A stretch of DNA of 64,000 nt from Vibrio sp. 14G-20. Its GTDB lineage: Bacteria > Pseudomonadota > Gammaproteobacteria > Enterobacterales > Vibrionaceae. The DNA is taken from NCBI RefSeq assembly GCF_026241515.1, contig NZ_JAPHPW010000003.1, positions 62,001 through 126,000 of the forward strand, in the 5' to 3' direction. The notes beneath the pieces are model-generated. The model did not search any database. It worked only from the letters and a program-made list of their open reading frames with translations, and was not told the origin of the DNA. Shown here piece by piece: positions 59,423-64,000 of this stretch (the stretch's first letter is position 1; each line of letters begins with the position of its first letter). Made by a program: the position numbers and the translations under genes.

Positions 59423-59550
59423 CGTAATACCTAGTTGTTTGATAACAAGCGGAACAAATTTAGACGCAAAAAACCGCTCAGCGAGAGAAATACTCAGCGC
59501 ATAAGTGGTTTGTTCAAAAAATGCTCTTCGTTATATGGTTAACGTATGAT

Positions 59551-60237
59551 TTAAGATCGAGAAAGCATCACTTCAAGACGAGCGCCTACACGCTGTGCTT
59601 GATCTGCAATACCACCAACCCATTCAAGAATTTTGTATAAGAACATGATATCAACTGGATTCAGACCTTCTTCTATCGCCATAAGTTGTTGGCGTAGTTC
59701 GATCTGCATCGCGTCCGTGTCATCTTCAATTACATCTAATTGATGAATCATTTCAGCAACGAGTGTTACTTCACGGCCTTTAAAGCCCGTTTCAAGTAAT
59801 TCGTCTAATTCATTGATTACGTTTTGTGCTTGGTTCGCTGCATCTAGACAACGTTTAACGTAAGCGATGAAGTTTTCTTGCATAGGAGCAGGAATGACAA
59901 GTTGACGACCATATACACGGCCAGCAATGTCTTTCGCTAGGTTTGCTAGTTTGTCTTGTTGAGTTAAAAGCTCCAACATGTCGGTGCGATCAACTGGCAT
60001 AAACAAACCACGAGGAAGTTTAAGGCGAATTTCACGTTTTAGTACGTCAGCTTCTTTCTCGAGGTGAGAAATCTGAGCTCGAATTTCAGATGCTTTCTCC
60101 CAGTCACCTTTTGAAGAAACTTCAAAAAAATTAACTAGGTGAGAACAACATTCGTTCACGCATACTACGTGACGCTGCAAAGGTTTAATTGGGGACTTTG
60201 CAAATAACCCCATAATTGTATTTACTGGCATGGTCAT
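59551..60237 (-). CDS. DUF47 / PhoU-like partner of Pit
   Basis: A 228-residue all-helical protein of the TIGR00153/DUF47 family, distantly PhoU-like. Paired glutamate/aspartate motifs (SHLEKEADVLKREI, MIHQLDVIEDDTDAMQ) suggest metal clusters as in PhoU. The start may be ATG 60237 or 60231. It precedes pit on the same strand and is thought to regulate it; the family's exact role is open. Confidence 0.88.
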   Translation of the reverse strand: MTMPVNTIMGLFAKSPIKPLQRHVVCVNECCSHLVNFFEVSSKGDWEKASEIRAQISHLEKEADVLKREIRLKLPRGLFMPVDRTDMLELLTQQDKLANLAKDIAGRVYGRQLVIPAPMQENFIAYVKRCLDAANQAQNVINELDELLETGFKGREVTLVAEMIHQLDVIEDDTDAMQIELRQQLMAIEEGLNPVDIMFLYKILEWVGGIADQAQRVGARLEVMLSRS

Positions 60238-60438
60238 CCAACCTAATAAATAATAACCTTAAAACAACATACACCATATTCATGGTGAAATGTTAAGCGA
60301 TGGCTACAAAGTCGCGCATGTTAACCTAATCAATCTCTCATTAAAACTGTTTTAGATCATCATAAGGGCGATATTTCTGACTTGCCGACTTTTCAAATTG
60401 GCAATATCCTGTCCCTATCTTCACAGAAAGGTATAACT

Positions 60439-61956
60439 ATGGAAACCGAGATAGAACTGAAGTTTTTTGTTTCTCCTGAATTTTCAGAGACTTTACGCAA
60501 TAAAATTGCTGAAACTAAAGTACTTCAGCACAGTTGTCGTGAGCTAGGTAACATCTACTTTGACACCGCTGACAACTGGTTACGTAAGCACGATACAGGC
60601 TTACGCATTCGACGCTTTGATGACGTATTTGTACAAACCGTAAAGACTGCTGGTCGTGTGGTTGCTGGCTTGCATCAAAGGCCTGAATACAATGCAGAAC
60701 ACGATAGCAACGAACCTAAGTTAGCCCTGCACCCAGAGGATATTTGGCCAGCGGGTAAAGACATCGAAACGTTGCAAGCTGAACTGACTCCTCTGTTCTC
60801 TACCAACTTCACGCGTGAGCAGTGGTTGATTGGTATGCCTGATGGCAGTCAAGTTGAGGTCGCATTTGATCAAGGCTTTGTTGAATCAGGCGACCTGCAA
60901 GAGCCGATTTGCGAAGTCGAATTGGAACTTAAATCTGGTCAAACGGATGCGTTATTTACATTGTCTCGCCAATTCTGCGAACAAGGTGGCATGCGTTTGG
61001 GTAATCTAAGCAAAGCTGCTAAGGGTTACCGCCTTGCTCAAGGTTATCAAGGAGATGAAGTCACTCCTTTGACCTTAGTTGATACTGAAAAAAGTGATAC
61101 CGTTGAATCGTGTTTCATTCAATCTTTAGAGCATGCTCTCGCTCATTGGCACTATCACGAGCAGATATTCACCGAGCGTCAATCGATTGAAGCGCTGCAT
61201 GAGATCAGTCACTCGCTGAGTTTTATTCGTCAAACCTTCACTATCTACGGTGGCATTGTCCCAAGACGCGCGAGTGCTATTTTACGTCAAGAGTTGAAGT
61301 GGCTTGAGCAAGAGCTCGACTGGCTGAAAAGCTATGATCACTTCGAAGACTTACTGGAAGATAAAGGACACGTACTACGTAAACTCGACGCACGTAAGTT
61401 CTTAGTCGCTGAGCTTAAAGAGATGCAAGAGCAACTGCCAGATCGTGAAGATCTTCTCACCTTGCTAAGCTCTGCTCGTTATACCGGTTTATTGTTGGAT
61501 CTGAGCCGTTGGATCTTGTCTCGTGGTTGGCAGCCTTTTTTAGATGAGAAAGCACGTGAGCAAATGGGTCGTGGTATCGAATGGTTTTCTGTGCAGCAAC
61601 TCGATCGTACATGGGCAGACTTGATGGAGGCTTTCCCGCCAGAGCGAGTGATGACCAGCCAAGCGTATATTGAGCAGCAATACCGTTTGATGCGAAACCT
61701 ATATTCTGGCGTTGGTTTCGCGAGTTTGTATGATGACGCTGAACGAAACAGCTTCCGCTTGCCATGGGCTGATATGGTGCAAGGCATTGATGATTTGTTG
61801 GCACTTAAAACATTAGAGCCCTTGACTGATAAGTTGGAAGGTGATGAGAGAGTTCAGCTAGAGCGTTGGTTGGCTCGTCAAGAAGTGTCCATTCTGCATG
61901 CGATGGAACAGACACGCCAAATCAGTGTTGAGGTTGAGCCATACTGGCAAGACTAG
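60439..61956 (+). CDS. ygiF: CYTH-CHAD inorganic triphosphatase
   Basis: A 505-residue protein from ATG 60439 (METEIELKF), preceded by AAAGG; a longer frame starts at 60382. The CYTH domain (about 1-200) shows ExExK (E2-T-E-I-E... as ETEIELK) and the paired ELELKSG strand; it hydrolyses inorganic triphosphate in E. coli YgiF. The CHAD domain (about 220-500) is rich in histidine and charged helices and binds polyphosphate in other members. Phosphate theme shared with the pit pair beside it. Confidence 0.92.
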   Translation: METEIELKFFVSPEFSETLRNKIAETKVLQHSCRELGNIYFDTADNWLRKHDTGLRIRRFDDVFVQTVKTAGRVVAGLHQRPEYNAEHDSNEPKLALHPEDIWPAGKDIETLQAELTPLFSTNFTREQWLIGMPDGSQVEVAFDQGFVESGDLQEPICEVELELKSGQTDALFTLSRQFCEQGGMRLGNLSKAAKGYRLAQGYQGDEVTPLTLVDTEKSDTVESCFIQSLEHALAHWHYHEQIFTERQSIEALHEISHSLSFIRQTFTIYGGIVPRRASAILRQELKWLEQELDWLKSYDHFEDLLEDKGHVLRKLDARKFLVAELKEMQEQLPDREDLLTLLSSARYTGLLLDLSRWILSRGWQPFLDEKAREQMGRGIEWFSVQQLDRTWADLMEAFPPERVMTSQAYIEQQYRLMRNLYSGVGFASLYDDAERNSFRLPWADMVQGIDDLLALKTLEPLTDKLEGDERVQLERWLARQEVSILHAMEQTRQISVEVEPYWQD

Positions 61957-61991
61957 ATTTAATATCAGTATCAATATAAGTATGAATTTGA

Positions 61992-62017
61992 AAATAGGGC
62001 TCCGGCCCTATTTTTTT
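61992..62017 (+). terminator. Terminator of ygiF, overlapping the K+ channel stop
   Basis: A 9-bp stem AAATAGGGC/GCCCTATTT (61992-62000, 62005-62013) with a TCCG loop and seven T residues. The T tract doubles as the last two lysine codons of the convergent channel gene, whose TAG lies in the stem. Confidence 0.88.
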
Positions 62018-62757
62018 GTTTGTTGCTCAAGCTTTTCGAGTCGTTCTAAGATCTTCTGTTGCTGCTCGATGATCTTCTCAAGGTGTTTCTCTTTGTTTTC
62101 CGCTCGTTGATTCTCATGATGAGTCGGGGAGGTGATCAAAGAAGTAATCAAGCCTGAAATCATACCAAACACACCCACACCGCAAATAATCACCAGAGAG
62201 GCGATTAATTTTCCTGAGCTCGTGACTGGATAATGATCGCCATATCCCACGGTACTGATGGTCACAAATGCCCACCATAAAGCATCTTGCCCAGTGGTGA
62301 TGTTGGCACCGGGATCTTTGTGTTCTAACAGTAATATTGTTCCCGCCCCGATGGTCAGGAGAATGACCAGCAGCAATATAATTGAGGCGAGGGTGGTTTC
62401 TTTGCGATTACGAAAGAGCTCTCTGAAAACACGTTTACCCGAGCGAAGCACAAGAATGACACGCAGGATCTGAAAAATGCGAGCGAAACGAAGTGGCTCG
62501 ATCATTGGGATGCTTGCTAAGAAATCGATCCAGTGTACTTTTAAATATTCTTTTTTGTTTTGTGATCTGAATAGATCAATTGTGAGCTGAAAAAGAAAAA
62601 CACTACAGATTATAAAATCGAGGCCGATAAGGACTTGTTTCGATTCTTTATCGATCGGTACGAACAATAAGCCTGAGATCACAAATAGCGCTAAGAAAGA
62701 GAGAATCAGTGACAATAAGCTCATTGGCTTGGTGGTGTCTTTGGTATTATTCAACAT
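62008..62757 (-). CDS. Voltage-gated-type potassium channel
   Basis: A 249-residue six-helix channel subunit. The S4-like helix (about 90-116) carries regularly spaced arginines and lysines (RFARIFQILRV, RSGKRVFRELFR). The pore shows the selectivity filter TVGYGD (169-174). The C-terminus (about 216-247) is a short coiled coil of glutamate, lysine and glutamine, with no RCK nucleotide-binding domain. It should form a tetrameric K+ channel in the inner membrane. The ribosome site is weak. It converges on ygiF and diverges from a chemoreceptor. Confidence 0.9.
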   Translation of the reverse strand: MLNNTKDTTKPMSLLSLILSFLALFVISGLLFVPIDKESKQVLIGLDFIICSVFLFQLTIDLFRSQNKKEYLKVHWIDFLASIPMIEPLRFARIFQILRVILVLRSGKRVFRELFRNRKETTLASIILLLVILLTIGAGTILLLEHKDPGANITTGQDALWWAFVTISTVGYGDHYPVTSSGKLIASLVIICGVGVFGMISGLITSLITSPTHHENQRAENKEKHLEKIIEQQQKILERLEKLEQQTKK

Positions 62758-62854
62758 TCATACGAGGCTCAAAATAAATCGCGAACTTTGACTGACATAG
62801 CCACCTCGCGGATATAGAAGCCATCAATATATAAGAATTAATGGAGAACTGACA

Positions 62855-64000
62855 ATGACTAAACTGTCATTCAAGCCGTGGGAAAGGGTAATCTCTGACG
62901 TTCGTCTCGTTCCAAAAATGGTCATGTTGATGATATTCAGCACTATCTTGATCATTTCGAAGCAGCTATGGGACGCAAGTACGTTTTACGATTCATTGCT
63001 TGCTGTAACCAACAATGCGCAAGTCGCACAACAGCATTACGAGACTTACCTAGTTCAAGTGGCTTGGCAAACAGCCTTGATGATCATTGTGTTTGTGGTT
63101 CTTCTGTTAGCAGCGGCTCGCGTTATGTTGCGCCAGACTCAATACCTTAATGACGCCATTAAAACCATGGCCGACAAGAACTTATCAGTGCCGATTCAAA
63201 TGGACTGTAAAGATGAATACGGTGATGTGGCACGCGAACTTGAAAAAACTCGCGTCCAACTGAACGATATGATCAAAACTCAGGTGGCCTCTTCTGATGA
63301 GCTGTTTGCTCTGACGGAAGTGATGACTATCAGCATGTCTGAAACCAAAGAGTCGGCTCAAGAAGAATTCAACGAGATCGATCAGTTAGCGACAGCGATG
63401 AGCGAAATGACTTCTACCGTACAAACTGTAGCTGAGCATGCACAAAGTGCTTCTTCATTGACTGAGCAGGCATCAGGCCAAGCGTTGACGGGGCAGAAGT
63501 TCGTTCAGGGTTCTGTCTCTAAGATGAGTGAACTGTCTTCCGACATCGCAGCCTCTGCTGCAGCGGTAAACCAAGTAGAAGAGCGCGTTGACTCAATTGG
63601 CAGTGTGGTTGGTACTATCCAAGGCATTTCAGAACAAACCAACTTACTGGCACTAAACGCAGCGATTGAAGCGGCGCGTGCTGGTGAAGCGGGTCGTGGT
63701 TTTGCGGTTGTTGCCGATGAGGTTCGTAACCTTGCGCAGCGTACTCAACAAGCGACGGTAGAGATTCAAGACATGATCAGTCACCTACAAAGCAGTGCTA
63801 ACTCTGCGGTAGAGCTGATGGAGAAAAGTGTTGTTGAAGCGGCGGAAGGTGTGGACCTTGTGACCAATGCCGGTACAGAGCTTGATGGTATCGTAAGCCA
63901 AGTAAACCAAATTAATGATATGAACTTCCAGATCGCGACCGCTGCAGGCCAACAGAGCAGTGTTGCTGAAGAGATGAGTGTTAACCTAACCAATGTTCGC
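62855..64000 (+). CDS. Methyl-accepting chemotaxis protein, N-terminal part
   Basis: 382 codons from ATG 62855 (GGAG at 62843-62846) run off the window end. TM1 (about 20-36) and TM2 (about 72-90) enclose only about 35 periplasmic residues, so there is almost no external sensor. A HAMP-like segment follows, then the signalling helix bundle with the highly conserved hairpin tip [19 protein letters not shown]...[18 protein letters not shown] (about 258-300). It should work with CheA/CheW. The short loop suggests sensing inside the membrane or cytoplasm, such as energy state or aerotaxis, by inference. The 3' end is missing. Confidence 0.92.
   Translation, partial: MTKLSFKPWERVISDVRLVPKMVMLMIFSTILIISKQLWDASTFYDSLLAVTNNAQVAQQHYETYLVQVAWQTALMIIVFVVLLLAAARVMLRQTQYLNDAIKTMADKNLSVPIQMDCKDEYGDVARELEKTRVQLNDMIKTQVASSDELFALTEVMTISMSETKESAQEEFNEIDQLATAMSEMTSTVQTVAEHAQSASSLTEQASGQALTGQKFVQGSVSKMSELSSDIAASAAAVNQVEERVDSIGSVVGTIQGISEQTNLLALNAAIEAARAGEAGRGFAVVADEVRNLAQRTQQATVEIQDMISHLQSSANSAVELMEKSVVEAAEGVDLVTNAGTELDGIVSQVNQINDMNFQIATAAGQQSSVAEEMSVNLTNVR

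Overview
The window reads as a contiguous piece of the main chromosome of a marine Vibrio. Gene content, gene order (mdh-ispB-rplU-rpmA-obgE, lptD-surA-pdxA-rsmA-apaG-apaH, leuABCD near leuO and ilvIH, rpsU-dnaG-rpoD, cca next to gspAB) and protein sequences all fit Vibrionaceae; base composition and codon use look uniform. No phage, integron, CRISPR array, transposase or rRNA was seen. One tRNA gene is present. Almost every gene is intact; the two window ends cut mdh (left) and a chemotaxis receptor (right).

Layout. 1-6.2 kb, mostly plus strand: end of mdh, a small hypothetical, ispB (minus), ribosomal proteins L21 and L27, the GTPase Obg, a 160-bp dispersed repeat, the two-part exporter YjjP/YjjB, and dihydrofolate reductase. 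6.2-13 kb, minus strand: the outer-membrane assembly and maintenance cluster lptD-surA-pdxA-rsmA-apaG-apaH. 13.1-15.5 kb: djlA, a DUF924 protein and a DUF547 protein. 15.6-20.8 kb, minus strand: leuABCD with an attenuator and a 20-codon leader peptide (leuL). 21.0-26.3 kb: a TetR regulator-membrane fusion protein-RND pump operon preceded by two matching dyads. 26.4-28.1 kb: a PAP2 phosphatase plus a GT-B glycosyltransferase, preceded by phased repeats resembling Pho boxes. 28.1-36.1 kb: leuO, an acyl-CoA synthetase, ilvIH and a PAS-GGDEF diguanylate cyclase. 36.1-42.2 kb: an unlisted 43-residue membrane peptide gene with its own promoter, operator-like palindrome, stem-loop and terminator; a GntR/FCD regulator; pykF; a DeoR regulator; glmS. 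42.2-43.9 kb: metY and tRNA-Ile(CAU). 43.9-50.7 kb: the macromolecular synthesis operon rpsU-yqeY-dnaG-rpoD, diverging from tsaD and an alpha/beta hydrolase. 50.8-57.2 kb: plsY, folB-folK, uppP, cca and gspA-gspB. 57.3-64 kb: an SH3-domain membrane protein, the Pit phosphate transporter with its DUF47 partner, the triphosphatase YgiF, a voltage-type K+ channel and the start of a chemoreceptor.

How it fits together. Branched-chain amino-acid synthesis (leuLABCD, ilvIH) and its regulator LeuO lie within 19 kb, with an efflux operon and a lipid or glycan-type operon between leuA and leuO. Envelope work recurs: LptD, SurA, UppP, PlsY, GspAB and the PAP2/glycosyltransferase pair. The most interesting candidate for an undescribed system is that last pair: upstream Pho-box-like repeats suggest, but do not prove, a phosphate-controlled switch that makes diacylglycerol (or another lipid acceptor) and then glycosylates it. 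The second is the 36.2-36.7 kb small-protein locus. Functional names rest on motif and family recognition by eye; no database search was run.
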